DNA from: Brachycybe producta | Taxonomy: Eukaryota; Arthropoda; Diplopoda; Playtdesmida; Andrognathidae | Length of the DNA stretch: 64,000 nt | Direction of reading: 5' to 3' | Assembly (NCBI GenBank): GCA_036925085.1 | Contig: JAUPFP010000042.1 | Span: 186,001 to 250,000 of the forward strand | Shown here: in pieces, positions 1 through 12,500 of the stretch | Layout: every line of letters starts with the position of its first letter | Position numbering within the stretch: position 1 is the stretch's first letter | The notes under the pieces: generated by a model | Told to the model about the DNA's origin: nothing | The model's database searches: none | Seen by the model: the letters and a program-made list of their open reading frames with translations, nothing else | Translations under genes and position numbers: made by a program

Positions 1-34
1 AGAGGTCGATAGGCGTTTGCACTTTAAAACCACA

Positions 35-570
35 TTAAGGTGGTTGAATATATATTTATTTTGTTTTTGTCCACCCGGACAGCGCCACTGCAGTGGCTAT
101 TGCTATGCTCCATAGATGTTTTTGAGGACGTAAAAACGTCAAGCAAATGTTTTTTTAGAAACAGTATTAAAAAAAATACAAATTGTTTTCAAAACTAGAA
201 TGGCGAAAGATTATGTTAAAAGTATTTTGATGGCAATATTTAAAAAAAAAAAATAAACATTTTATACCAGTTTGAAGATGAGCCGTTTTTAGGTGTTTTC
301 ATTAACATTTCACGAAAAACTACTTTCACCGTTTTCAAATTGTCATAAACAGTTTATTTTTTAAAGATATGATATCTTTTTAAAACCAACTATTTTAGTT
401 TTTAAAACATTTTTTGTAATGTTTCTCCTGACAAACGTTCGCTTGAAAAATATGAATTTTCTCAAAACTGCAGGTTGAGGAAGAACAGAGAGAATAGAAG
501 AGACCTCCTATAGAACATAATAGCTCTGTAGTGGCACGAAAAATAAAATATATATGTTCAGCCACCTTAA
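35..570. mobile_element. Foldback element with ttaaggtggctgaa termini
   Basis: Inverted termini: ttaaggtggttgaatatata at 35 and tatatgttcagccaccttaa ending at 570. The interior shares long stretches with 40494-40814, including a gcgccactg...gtggct...atgct block and an aactagaatgg block. No coding capacity is visible. Bases 1-34 before it match the end of the larger foldback family described at 11027-11391, so two elements abut here. Confidence 0.65.
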
Positions 571-771
571 AAAAAATAACTGCTAAATCACAGCTATATC
601 TCTAGCATACTTTACAAAAAAAACTGTTTTTCTAAAACGTCAAAATATGACAGCTAAAACATAATTGAAGTTGGTAATTAGGAAATGGTAATTACTGCTT
701 ATTTAAAGTTTAACCACAAACTTTGTCAATCAATAATTTGTCCTGCAATTTCATATAAAAAAACACATAAT

Positions 772-3598
772 TCACAACCCGGGTCTAACCCAACAAAAAT
801 CCTGGCTCCCTAAACCATGACTAAGACCCTGCTGTCTTGCGTGTCTCTCAACAGCATCAACAAACGACGAATACGGAACCATGTGTTTCAACGTACCTTT
901 CAAATCTTGACAAAATGCGTCCGCCCACGAGTTACAGCCAAGAATATGGTTGATTAGCTCTACGTAATCGTTAGGAATTAGAAAACTTCGATTAGGAACC
1001 ACACTAGTTAATGTAAATTCTGGTCTTGTGCATTCAAACCTATTATAACACAACAAAAATAACAATTATCGTTTCAATCTCAGTAACAAATTAACAACAT
1101 CTAATCTTATGGACACTCTCTTACAGAATATTAAAAACTTTGGCGTAATTTCCTCTTAACGTTGGATCATTCAAAAGAAAATTCCAACCAATCGCAAATA
1201 CATAGTTTATGTCAGCATTTCCAATAACAGCCTAAGTTTTTAATAAAAAAAAACAAAGTACTTTTAGATTTTACGGCAAAATATGAAAAACAAAACAATG
1301 TCCCACGTCAAAATTCGGATTCGCACGCGTCTGTCGAAAAGATCCTTCTGAACTGATCAAAATGACGCGGTTCGCTTTGTGTAGATTGTCTTCTACCCAA
1401 CGAACTGCGCCCAAAGTACAAATATCGTTAACATGTTCCTGATCAACGATAAATTCCCAATTCGGAAGTGTTTGACGTAACACGTCGACAAACTGCTTGA
1501 CCAACTGAAAGTGGACTTCATTTTCGTAAGCATAGAAAATTAAAAGACGTCCAGTCACTATTAAACAATTCCAGACATACACCCAAAAAAAAAAAGAGGA
1601 AAAAACCTTATCGTCACTTCTTTTACAAAAAAAAAACCCCCGACTTGTCTTGTAAAGTGGAATTTATTTACCTTCTCTCGCTAATGATTCGCCAGATATT
1701 TTCCTACTTTCCATCGAACAAAGCTCTCTTCTTTCTACAACAGCAACTCTAGCATAACTACTTCTACATCGCTTGCATGCTACCTCCAATGCAAACGCAA
1801 AGAAAACACCCATTACCACAAGTGTACCGACTACAATCCACGTCAAGGTTTTATGAGAAGGTGGACGAACAAGTAGAACCACTATAACAAAATAATAAAA
1901 TCCACAAAAAATTAAAGTACAGCCAGTGTAGCCAATGTAGTTAGTAATTAGAAGAAAATGTCTTTAAATTAACAAATAAAGGTCTGTTTACCGTCATTGG
2001 TTATTTTGATTAGTTGATCACTGTAAATAATATTACATAATAGCCCTTTGGAAAGATAGAATCTCATCTGAAATATGAAAAAAAAATACTTCTTCAAAGA
2101 GAAATGAACTTGAAGTTTACAATAATAAATGCAAAAGTTAAAAAAGTGGTTCAAATATTCAGACCATATTCAGAACCGTTGGTTAAATCAACGCTATACT
2201 TAAAAAATTACATACTAACTTACAATAGTTTTGTCTTACACCACTGTTTTAAGCTTAACTTTATCGAGTATTAAGGTTAATTCTACTTTTCTGTAACTTC
2301 AAAATAAGAGTTTTCAAATTTTAGCACATACGGTTAATGACAAAGTTTAGAAGAAAATCTTGTATAAAGTCACCTGAATGCAGTAAAAACCAGTTGTTAA
2401 GTTATTGAAGTAAAACTCACACATTTTTGTATTGCAAAAATGTTCCTTAAATAAAACAAATTTACTTAAAATTAAAAAATACCTTAAATTATATTTACAG
2501 TGAAAACCATTTAACAAGAAAATGGTTAAAACAAAAATTCAATTTACAAGAATAGAATTTTAGAATAGCAAAAAAAAAACAAATTTCATGTTAAACGGTT
2601 TTCACTGTGTTTACAAAACACTCTCTGGTTACATTCTTTGTTTTGTAAGATGGGTAAGATGTTTGAGCACAGTTGAAACTGTTGTCGCTTCTAAAAAGAT
2701 AAAACGTAAGGCTTTCGATTGCTTTAGAAACGTTAACATCATTAGGTTTTGTGTACAAAATCAATGTCCTGTTGCTGTTGAAATATAAAAAAATGCAGTA
2801 TTCATACATCTGATAAAAATCAATTAATGTTATGCATACTTTTTACTGTCAGCTATAAGTGATAATGATGGCTTCCACTCTTCTTTTATTCTTCCGCAGT
2901 TCTAATTAATGAATTTCAAGTACATGTATAATTAGTTTGAATGAACAACTGGTTTGTCATAATGATAGCCAAAACATGTACGCAAATAAAAATTCAAAAA
3001 TTGTGTTTATGAAAATAAAACATGTTCCCCCCCACACCCCAAAAAATGCAAAATATACAAGAAAAATCTTTTATGTAAAATTCAAAATCAAATGATCAGA
3101 TAATAATTTGTGTTTTATGCATTTTATTTTGGATTAAGTTTATTATTACTGCGCATTTGGCACCTAAAAGAACTTGGAACAGTGTGTATTTTATGCAAAC
3201 TTCTGACCTCAGGGTCATATTCTTAATGATTAGTAAGTCAAAGCTACTGCTAAACTCTTCAACTTCGTCATAAAATATCTCATCAAATGCCCATGAATTT
3301 AGCAGTTAGCAATTATTAAGAATACAACCTTTAGACATAATTTACTTTAATAAGATTAACATTGAAAATTTGAGAATGAGAGTTTATGATTTGTAAATCC
3401 TTAAAAAGAGAAGCGCGCAATTAATTCACAAATTCTCAATAAAAACTACTGTCACTGTAAGAAAGGCACTTTAATACAGGTGGTAAAACAAACCGTTATC
3501 TCCTCGTATGAAGTCAATTGTTGTACCGCAGGCAATACTAACATACAATGTATGAAAAACGTGAATGCGACACTGGACTTAAACAATAAACGCAACAT
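772..3598 (-). CDS. Interleukin-17 receptor-like protein with SEFIR domain, complete 10-exon gene
   Basis: Single-pass receptor expected to bind IL-17-type cytokines outside the cell and recruit an Act1-like adaptor through a cytoplasmic SEFIR domain. Exons (minus strand): 3598-3494, 3399-3346, 3278-3174, 2901-2840, 2774-2633, 2067-1992, 1881-1672, 1557-1307, 1231-1125, 1039-772. All phases match and the total is 1,380 nt (459 aa plus stop). The first exon starts with ATG followed by a hydrophobic stretch like a signal peptide (residues about 8-27). Residues 36-181 form an extracellular region with sparse cysteines, resembling the fibronectin-like modules of the family. A transmembrane helix lies at about 194-213. 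The SEFIR domain starts near residue 255 with LLIFYAYENE, followed by RWVEDNLHKANRVILISSEG, and continues through two more exons to about residue 400. Exons from 2774 downwards are secure. The exon starting 3278 has a weak acceptor, and the first three exons are less certain. Which vertebrate IL-17R paralogue is closest cannot be told here. Confidence 0.85.
2496..2610. mobile_element. Pogo-like MITE in IL-17R intron, 115 bp
   Basis: Left end ttacagtgaaaaccatttaa and right end ttaaacggttttcactgt are inverted copies. Both match the termini of the copies near 10.05, 13.31, 20.69 and 37.76 kb. The right terminus stops about 21 bp inside the intron from the splice donor at 2632. TA at the ends and the CAGTG-AA-CC terminal pattern resemble pogo/Tigger-type non-autonomous elements; the superfamily assignment is an inference. 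Confidence 0.7.
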
Positions 3599-5131
3599 GT
3601 TTTATTTTGTATTGAATTGTTAGATGTAATTCAATGAAAAGCATTGCTAGAATATTGATCGGATCTTCAAATGTGACGACTGACATAAACCACACATTCG
3701 ATGTGAAATTTCATGAACTAAATAAAGGATACATCCGGGACAATTATTTATTAATCCTTATCTAAAGTTGAAGCTTAAAAATGATATCAAATTAGATATG
3801 ATATCTCAAAGGTAAACTGTTACACTTTCTAAACTGTCATCATTGTTGTTGTTTTTTGCGTTGGGATTCGGCTTCTGCTTGTTTAATAAAAAACCAAATT
3901 CAGAAAAAAACTGGCTAAAATAAAGTTGCTCATAAGTTCATAACCAAAAACATTTTATACGTTGACGGAATGTATCGAGTGTGATAAAAATCCTAAAAAA
4001 TCAACTATTGGTACAACCGACCGATTATATTATCTAAAAACTAAGTGAATAACCGCCGCGAATGTAATGATAAATTAATAGAAGCATAAAAATCCTCATG
4101 ACACCGCCTTTAAAGAAATGTACCAGTTAAATGAAATTCAGAACAATTACAATACAAAATGCTACTTCTAACGACTAAATGATAAATTAAAAAGGTGTAA
4201 ATGTATTTATAAATAAATATTTTCAACAACAGAATTAAATAAAAAAGAACTTTTCAGACAACCAAACAGATTTATAACATATGTTGCACCAACTTGCACG
4301 TACAACTGACACATCTAAAAGTTTGTCACTGAATAAATACTTTATTAAAAATACTTTATATACTTTATTCATAACTTCATGGTTAACTATTAAAAAATTC
4401 AAAAAGTGAATAGAACGACACACAAAGTTGCAAACATTTTTAAACATTTAACGTTACTCATTCCACTGTAAGGTACGAGCGACTTTTAGTGGTCAAAATA
4501 GACTGCAAAAAGTGGTCGGCGTGTGGCCAAAACCAACCACTCGAATCGAATTTACACATCCACTACTTTTTGCTGTTCATTCATCTTGACTAGGATCACT
4601 TCCCTACCGCTGGTAGTCGATTCAAGTGTTCTGTTTTGGCCAAACGTGCAGACCAACTCAACCTATAAAAGTCGCTCGACTCTAAACGCCTCTGTCCGAC
4701 AAACGCAAACACGTTCACGAATCAAAAAAGGAGCCCACCACCAGCCCAGAAGCTAATTCACCAACACTCAATGCTTATATATATAATTACTTGTATAAGT
4801 CAACATGCACGTTGATTTATGGGGCGCACCGCCGCCGCTGCACACCGCCATCTTGAAGCCATTAAATGAACAGATAACAAATTTATCAAATGCAACATCA
4901 TAACATAAAAATTAAAGTTAAAACTTAAAACCATATTATAGAAGTTAAAAGCCGTCTGAAAATCTGAAAATATTTAAAGTAAAATAATTTAATAAAATAA
5001 ACAACTGAATAATATGTAATTTATAATTCGTATCTAAGGTAACTTAGAAAGAAAATAATATTCCTAAATACAATTCGTACAAACGTTTCTACAATTATCG
5101 ATCATAGTGTCTAATTAATTATTAAGTAGCG
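3599..5131. other. Intergenic region between IL-17R 5' end and ATP23 3' end
   Basis: AT-rich sequence of 1.5 kb on the same strand as both flanking genes. It must hold the IL-17R promoter and the ATP23 3' UTR. The only structured part is the inverted-repeat element at 4477-4677. The plus-strand open frame at 4523-4756 lies inside and beside that element and has no splice or start context. Confidence 0.6.
4477..4677. mobile_element. Inverted-repeat element (gagcgactttt family), copy 1
   Basis: Starts gagcgacttttagtggtc and ends ataaaagtcgctc. Internal blocks aaaaagtggtcggcgtgtgg and ctactttttgctgttc are inverted relatives of each other. A clear second copy lies at 61348-61558 in a reelin intron. 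About 200 bp, non-coding, most likely a MITE. Confidence 0.65.
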
Positions 5132-6475
5132 TCAATCATCGTAACCCATTAGAAACCTTTCGTAATAAGCATGTTCCATATCTCGAGATCCACGTCGAAT
5201 ACGACGTCCGATCGGCTCCAGATCATTGTAACACTTTTCGAAGACGCTTTCAACGACCTCTCGAGCTTCTTCTTCACTCACCCTACGTGCGGCCATCACC
5301 GAAGACATAGCTTTTACTTTTACACATTCCTATACGAAACAAAACATTAAAATATTCTACATTTCACCTGATCGCATGTATTTGTTATTGTTTAATTACT
5401 GCGTGCCGTTTTGCGACGTTGAAAGGTGAAGCCGATCCCATTAACCAAGCGCTCATAAAAGAACAATGAGCTAAATTTGCAGCTCGTATCTGTTTTAAAA
5501 ATTAAGAAATCGAAGGTTCAACATCATAAAACGAAACTTGGCACTTGAACGCACTGAACAGCGTTTCAACATAGAAGAAATCCAGTTTAAATGAACATTC
5601 TCGAACAGGGTTTTTCTTTGTTGAAACTCCCTACTTAGAGAGTTCAAAGTAAGTTTCATTCTTGAATTTGGCCCTAAGTGAAAATAAAGAGCGGTTAAAC
5701 AGGTTGAGTTATTACTTCAGTACAAGCCAAATGTTTGAGGTTCTTAAAATCCAACTGGGCTCTACAAAGATCGAACATATGTATCAGTTCGTGAGTCAGA
5801 ACACCTTGAACCATTCCCTTTGACTTCGCAGTGTTCTGACAAATGACGACTTGATTGAGTTCGGAATCGTAACCTCCAGTCACACTTGTATCGCAAAATT
5901 CACATGAAAAATGACGGCGTATGTCCACTTCACTGCAAAAACATCAAACAAAGTCAACACAACGGGGATTAATAATCCATTACTGGACGAAAAACAAACC
6001 ATCCATGACTTTTTAATGCACTGAGCATCAGTTTAACCAAATGACCTGCAAAGAACAACATCAAAGAGAAGCTTTAAATTTGTTTACGCGGCCGGCAATG
6101 ACCTAAGGTTTCATTAAAATCCTAATGACGGTTATACAAAAAAGTATTCGTCATTTTTATTACAATTCACAAGTTATGATACTCACTTCGTTGTAAACAC
6201 CAATAAATGTTACGTTCGCATTTCATTTTGTCTATTTTCTCTCGTCCAACACCATGAATCATAACTTTGGTCAATGAGGGTTCGTATTTATCTCCGCGTC
6301 GCTCTGGATATAAATCATAGCCCCATTTTTTCAACGCCTCTCCTTTAGATAGCTTGGCAGCATCTGAATCAGAAGTATTCGCACAAAACTGAGCGTATTT
6401 GTTCTTAAACCGGAGTTTTTCCTTCGATTTTGAGTCTTTATTATGAGAATCACATGGATCACTAGAGGCCGCCAT
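5132..6475 (-). CDS. ATP23: ATP23-type mitochondrial inner-membrane zinc metalloprotease
   Basis: In yeast, ATP23 matures the ATP synthase subunit Atp6 and helps assemble the F0 sector; the vertebrate homologue is also called KUB3/XRCC6BP1. Exons (minus strand): 6475-6187, 6045-6000, 5932-5716, 5489-5400, 5329-5132. All phases match and the total is 840 nt (279 aa plus stop). The zinc-binding motif HELIH is at residues 159-163, in THELIHMFD. The family signatures RHFSCEFCD before it and HLACTE-IRAANL after it are both present, the latter created by the splice from 5716 to 5489. The C-terminus runs EEEAREVVESVFEKCYNDLEP. The ATG at 6475 is the first in frame and opens a charged, poorly conserved N-terminus. 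It is divergent from PLCXD over 327 bp. No damage is seen. Confidence 0.95.
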
Positions 6476-6802
6476 CTTTACTTCCCCTTATCCTAGCGGC
6501 TTAAAACATTATATACTTTTTGCTTTCAGCGGCGGCGACTTATAGATTTCAATTACATATCGATTCTAACCTCGTTGATCGATATAGATGAGATGCATGT
6601 GACGTAATTAGCAATTTTTACAAATAAAATTATTACTTAAAGAGTGCACGGATCACGCTCCAAATAATCTATCTAATTCGAATTACGAAATAACGCGGAA
6701 TTTCCTTATTTACCAGTTTCATAATAAAACGAAAAACCCAGTCGAAACTAGATGAAGTGTATTTTTACATTTTTGTTTCTTATATTTATAAAGGAAATAA
6801 AA
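6476..6802. promoter_or_regulatory. Probable bidirectional promoter of ATP23 and PLCXD gene
   Basis: The two start codons face away from each other across 327 bp, so both promoters must lie here or in overlapping transcribed sequence. Visible candidate sites are a CRE/ATF-like tgacgtaa at 6600-6607 and two atcgat sites near 6559 and 6576; the second, gatcgatata, resembles a DREF/BEAF-type tatcgata site. No TATA box is clear. The motif matches are short, so this is an inference from geometry more than from sequence. Confidence 0.55.
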
Positions 6803-8289
6803 ATGGACATGGGAAATTGGATGGCAAATTTGCCACCTACTTTATATAATACCCCATTAAATTGGCTAGCAATTCCAGGTGTGAAATAAAATATCCTGAA
6901 ACAAGATATAATGACGTCACCGCCCCCTTTCATATTATTCGGTTTATTCCTAGACCATAAAAGAGTAATTTCACACAATGATACGTGCATGAAAAAACTG
7001 TATTTACATGTACACAAATTGAAAGTGTTAGAAACTATAAAGGCAGCTGAACCATTTAATAGTATTTTCATGTCGATGTCTTCTAAAATAAACTTACAGA
7101 CACAATATTAAAAGAATATCATCTGCTGAGAATTGGGTCGTTTTAAAACTCACATAAAAAGTTTATTTTGAAATATAATCAACACGAAAATACTCTTAAG
7201 TGATTGACCAATTTTCTAGTTTCCAAAACTCCTCTTAATTTTGCTCCACGAAAGACACAATAACCAAAGATCTAGGGACGTTTACACTTTAAAACCACTT
7301 TAAGAAATACAATTGCAATCAGTGTATATATGTCTAGACCAAATAAGAATTGTATAATTATTAATTTTATAAACGTAAATTCAATTTTAGGCTCTCACGA
7401 TTCCTTCAGCTATTCGATTATTCGTACCTCTGAGATAGCTCCAGATGAAAACCGCATAAAATGCTTGGCTTGTATCCCTCTTATGAAAACGATCATCTTT
7501 CAATGGTCCATAACACAAACTCTGTCTTGTGAAGAACAACTCAACCGAGGAATCCGTTATTTCGATTTCCGAGTGGCTCCCAAACTTGGATCTCTCGAAG
7601 CGTACGTGGTGCACGGCCTCTACGGCGACGCAGTTGCTCCGATCCTCAAAACAATCCACAGTTTCCTTTTCCGCCACACTTCCGAGATCGTCATCCTTGA
7701 CTTTCAACACTTTTATAACTTTACAGACGAAATGCACGCGTCGCTCATATCGAGACTAGAGAAAACATTCGGTCCGATGATCTGTCCGTTTGGACCCATC
7801 GCTCCGGACCTCCGATTATTCCATTTATGGAAACAGAAACACCAAGTTCTCATCTTTTACAGAAACATTTATGCAAACTATGTTTCTTGGGCGTTTCCCA
7901 GTTCCTCGATGCCGAGTCCTTGGCCAGATACGGTTAAAGTCGATCAAATGATAAACATACTACAGAAAAATTACGAAAAAGGGCGAAAGGATTCGTCCTT
8001 TTTCATCTATCAGGGTATTCTTACACCAGATGCATCATACATCTTCCTACATCTGTTTGGAAACCTAAGGCAGAGTCTTGCTCCACAAGCTATGACGAAA
8101 CTACTTCAGTGGTTGCGAAACAAAACGGCGGGACGTAACGGAATCAACGTGGTCATGGCCGATGATGTCGGATCTAAACGGTTTAACTTTTGCAAAACGG
8201 TCATCGCGCTCAATTACAAACTGGCTGCAAACATTTCTGCAATTTACTACCAAAAAAATCTTGCAATAAATCCTCCTCATCCTCATTAA
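6803..8289 (+). CDS. PLCXD: PI-PLC X domain-containing protein (PLCXD family)
   Basis: Member of the small, X-domain-only phosphoinositide phospholipase C family (vertebrate PLCXD1-3), expected to be cytosolic or membrane-peripheral. Two exons: 6803-6878 (ATG...LAIPG) and 7391-8289, joined in phase so that IPG plus SHDS restores the catalytic loop GSHDS. Total 975 nt, 324 aa. Catalytic His28 is in GSHDS and the second catalytic histidine is His100 in VVHGLYG. The acidic/arginine pair of the active site is in RYFDFR (81-86). No Y, C2, EF-hand or PH domain is present, as is normal for the family. The long open frame begins earlier, at 7330, but that part is intron: the tttatttttag-type acceptor at 7390 and the separate first exon with family sequence WMANLP...PLNWLAIPG decide the start. 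The intron carries half of a foldback element. Confidence 0.93.
7148..7304. repeat. Half-copy of the large foldback family in PLCXD intron
   Basis: Reads cttaagtgattgaccaattttctagtttccaaaact...gtttacactttaaaaccactttaag. This is the right arm of the family seen whole at 11027-11391, 16717-17126 and elsewhere. No matching left arm is seen, so this copy is truncated. Confidence 0.55.
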
Positions 8290-8423
8290 ACATTCACATG
8301 AATTAATTAAAGCAAAATAATTTGTCATATTTTTTCCGTACCAAAACATTTCTAAGCATAAGTATTGTTTATAAGTTTATTATTTTTGTTTCTGTTCTCT
8401 ATACAAAATGTACAAAGAATTCA

Positions 8424-8429
8424 AATAAA
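8424..8429 (+). terminator. Candidate polyadenylation signal of the PLCXD gene
   Basis: AATAAA 135 bp downstream of the PLCXD stop codon, the first canonical hexamer on that strand in a plausible position. Confidence 0.4.
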
Positions 8430-9570
8430 ATCAAATTTGTACAATTAAAACATATTCTTCGACTTTGGTCCTGTTACGGTGACCAAAATTTCGCTGATTT
8501 GCTTATTTTGTTGCTGCTGCGAGTGTATCTTTTACTTGAAGTTTACTATTTGAGTGACAAAAAGAACTAACGAAACTTTTTCGTTAGTCTTGAGCCATTG
8601 AGCAAATAGAAATTCGTTCCACAAAACCAAAAAACGGGAGAATCATTCAAAATTCAATAAGAAATATAATTAAAACAAATTATTACTTATTAAATATATA
8701 CATAGTATATACAAATAAATGTATTATTTCATAATAAAATTCCTACTTTTGTTTATATGGCATCGTGAATGAGTCATGGGGTTTTACGCTCTTCCTGTTC
8801 TCAAATCTACACACTTCCCAAATAATCATCACTTTACGTTTAATACATGAATGTTCGTAAGTCAAGTGACCATTGATCATTCATTGCATTTTAAACTATC
8901 GAGACATTTAGATAGATAGAAAAATACTTTCGTGCAGTTAAGCAGCACAGCAAATGTTCTTTGGAACCAGCCACCAATTTATGGAGTTCTTAGCCATGCA
9001 TAGTTTTTAGTAAGTTGCTTATGCAACACACGTATCCTTTAAAATATAATATCACATTTCAATGGCAATAATAACTTCCACTTATGAGCTCTATTCAAAT
9101 GATCAAACATCATTTAAAACGATTAAATATATTGCCAAAGTGACACCAAATCTAATCTGAGGAGAAATCTGTATCAAACTGTTGAATCTGAAAAGGTATT
9201 TTAAAAACTATGGCAAATTTACACATAAAAAATGCAGCCAAATCTGCATTACAATTAGAAGAAGAAAAAAAAAGCAATGTTTCACGTTAAAACGAACGAC
9301 TGCAAATCAATGTTTGATTTGATATAGAAGAAAATCTCACCACCTGTTTGTACGTTAAGTTGCAGTTACAGAGTACTTCTGAAACGTAGAATAGCAAGCC
9401 CCACATACTACGGAATGTGATTGTAAAAGAGAAGGAGCCTAATAAAAAAAGAGAAAATCAACGAACGGTTATAAATTTTTTTTTTACTGACAGAGAAATG
9501 TAGCTATAAAAAACCTAAAGCAACTCACTATCACATTATGCTCCCTTCAATGTGATTCGTTACGTAATTT
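8430..9570. other. Intergenic region between convergent PLCXD and FRMD4-like genes
   Basis: About 1.1 kb between two converging 3' ends. It should contain the FRMD4-like 3' UTR on the minus strand. I see no canonical AATAAA on the minus strand, no open frame of note and no recognised repeat. Confidence 0.5.
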
Positions 9571-12500
9571 TCAAACTAAAGTGGCTTCTTGTTTCGACGT
9601 TTCTTGATCCTCGTACCAAGCGAGCATTTCGTCGTGAAAAGCATCGGCCAGCGATGTTCCGCTCTCCAACGTAAAACTGTTGTCCCTCGATTTAATCAGT
9701 GAATTATTTCTGGAGACGATTAAACAAGCCATGTGGCCTAAAACGTCAGTAACGATTTAAATTCCATTTTCTTTTCATCGTTTGTTTTTAAACTAAATTT
9801 ATCAAACGCACCTCATAGTGGTTGGAGATGAGATAGGAGTGCACTGAGGGCTGTGTCGAATAGGTTCACAGGTCATGGGTCTAGGAGGGCTATAGATTCC
9901 CTGATGTTGAGTCGAATAAGACTCATCTGGCTGTAGGATGTCGGACCCCGGCAACTACCAAAAAAAAAACAGCAAATTCAATTTTATTTTATTCACAAAC
10001 TCATTTATACTTTTTTTTCCAGTTTCCGTATAGTCAAAAATTACAAAATACAGTGAAAACCGTTTAACACGAAAACGGATATCACATCAGGTCCCTTATA
10101 CCTTTACCTACACCTAAAAAGTCAAATGTATTTAAATATTAAACATGTTCTGCAGGACAGGCAGTTAAGGGCAAACAAACATAAACATTATGTCGAATTC
10201 AATTTATAATGTATTCATTTAATATTATTCAGTTAGAATTTAAATATTTTAAATTTGTATTTCAATATAATGGATTTGTATAACAAAATAGTGATTTAGT
10301 ATTTAATTTTATTCCAATATTTAGCTATCTTGTTCATGTCCTAAACTGGACATCATATATGCAACTAAACATATTTAAAGTGTAAATTAAGTTTAACACG
10401 AAATTCGTTTACCACAAAACATTGCAGTTCCTTTAATTTCGTGTTAAACGGTTTCCACTGTATACAAATGCAATTAAACAACTGACTATAACTCAAATTA
10501 TTCTACGTTTTAAAAGAAACATTAAGAAGAAACTGAAAGTGTTTTAAAAATTATAAGAGAAAGTGAATCCCATAAAAGACAATAAACGTATTATGATATC
10601 TGTAACATAACCATATATGGCAATTTCAAATTCTCAATCACAATGTAAAAAATAATATATATATTTTGCCAGGTCTGTGTCTCTGTGTGTCTTTCTACAT
10701 GTAAATATCTTTCTCTCTTTCTGGGATAACGCTGTACAACCATTGAAGCACATCGGAATTTATATAAATTTGAATAAATGAACTGTTTTTTTTTTTTTTT
10801 TTTCTCAAGGTCAATTATATGTTGCACCCTTCCCATCCAAGAACCCCATGATATTAAATTGGAGACGGGGAAAAGGTTGAAAAGTGTAGAGGGGGGGGGG
10901 GAAGGGGAGAGAGAAAAGTGGGGAAAAAATTGAAATGAAAAGAGTAAAAAAAGGAAAAAACGACGCGCATGCGCACAATTGCCTGTGAATTTTGCTCCCG
11001 TCATTTATGACGGGTTACCCCACTAGTTTAAAATATCCTTATGGCGGTTATTCCGTGGCTAATCTGTATTTCAGGAGCAAAGTTACGAGACACTTGAAAG
11101 TGTTTTAGAAACTAGAGGGGTAGCTCAATCACATATGGTTATAATTTCACGTTGATATTTTTTAAAATAAACTTTTTATGTCAATTTGAAAAACATTACA
11201 AGCAGACAATAGTTTTTTCTTAAATTGTGTCTATAAAAAAAAACTCATTTTCAAAGATACCAACATGAAAATACTATAAAGTGCTTCGGCTACCGTTCAA
11301 GTTTCTAACACACTTTCAATTCCTCCTCAGTACTGTTTCAGAAACACAAAATAACTAGCGTTTGGAAATCAGCTGTTCATAAAACATCTTATGTGCCTTC
11401 TTCTACTTTCTAAAATACTTCTCATTTTTTTTTATTAAGGTTGCTTTTATGAAATGTTCAACAATTCACAACGTAGAACGTAAAGTAGAAGTAAACGTAG
11501 AAGTAAACGCATAAGTTAAATAATGTTCAGTAGGCACTATAGAAAATTATCAACTGAGAAAGTAGTTCACGTGACGTACCGATGGCAAATAAACATTTTG
11601 TCGAGCGTACTGAGATTTAGCAGATAAGTGCGGAGGGACCATTTGCATTGTACTTCCCCCATCTCTTGCATTCCGAGGCATCGGAAACTGAGATAGACGT
11701 GAGTCTGGAGATACAGGGCTGTGACGCGTGTAAGCATTGTGATGTGAGCGATGGTTACCGATGAAAGGATCTATTTCCGTATGATTTACAAGACGATTTG
11801 GTCTCGGCGACGGCATACTCATAGTAGAATTATTGCATATATCTTGGCCTCCACCGACACCAACGTTATTATTAATAGTTTCGTTTTGCTGATTGTCAAC
11901 GCGCTGCTGCTGCTGTTGTTGTTTGCGAACTTTAGTGCTATATTTGTAATAGTCCGAAAGTTCGTAAGGTTTAGTCTCTTCTCGATACGGCTGAAACTGA
12001 CCGACGCTGACAACAGTACAGTTCTGTGTAGATTCGAACGGAACTTGCAGAAAGACAGACTGATCCTGATCGAACGAGGATGGAGACGGTGAAAACCTAT
12101 TATTCATGGCAGAATCACCACGAGGACTGAGTAACGAAGAACTCCGGGAACAAGCTCTCACCGGCGAACCCGGTGAAATGGCTGCCACTAGTGGAGATGT
12201 GCTTTTCGGCATCATTCTATCACTAGAACTACTCGAATGACGACGAGGTGACAGCGGTGAATCGAGACTCGTCTCGTACCATTCCTTTTCTTTGGCCTTG
12301 GGTGAAGTGTCCGTCATCACGTTCGGAACAAAATGTGGAACCTCCGACGAAGATAACGACGATGACGAAGGTGATGGTAACCTTTGCGTTTTATGAATAG
12401 GACGTTGGTACGCAAGAGGCGAGAGAACTCTTGTCGTTGTAGGATTACAAGCAACTGGCACAACGTTATCGTATAACACGGCATGATGAGAGGTTGAATT

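Larger units (their letters stand above)
9955..11579 (-). other. FRMD4 intron with two transposon copies and homopolymer tracts
   Basis: 1.6-kb intron before the penultimate coding exon. It contains the pogo-like MITE at 10049-10462, a T18-type run near 10789, a G-rich tract near 10890-10920 and the foldback element at 11027-11391. The minus-strand open frame at 10591-11004 is a by-product of the poly-purine tract. Confidence 0.6.

Noticed and set aside
4523..4756. 77-codon plus-strand frame
   Set aside because: Covers the inverted-repeat element at 4477-4677 and its edge.
10591..11004. 137-codon minus-strand frame
   Set aside because: Driven by poly-purine and homopolymer tracts inside an FRMD4 intron.
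11751..12092. Plus-strand open frame of 113 codons
   Set aside because: Lies antisense within the 1.7-kb FRMD4 tail exon; composition follows the real frame on the other strand.
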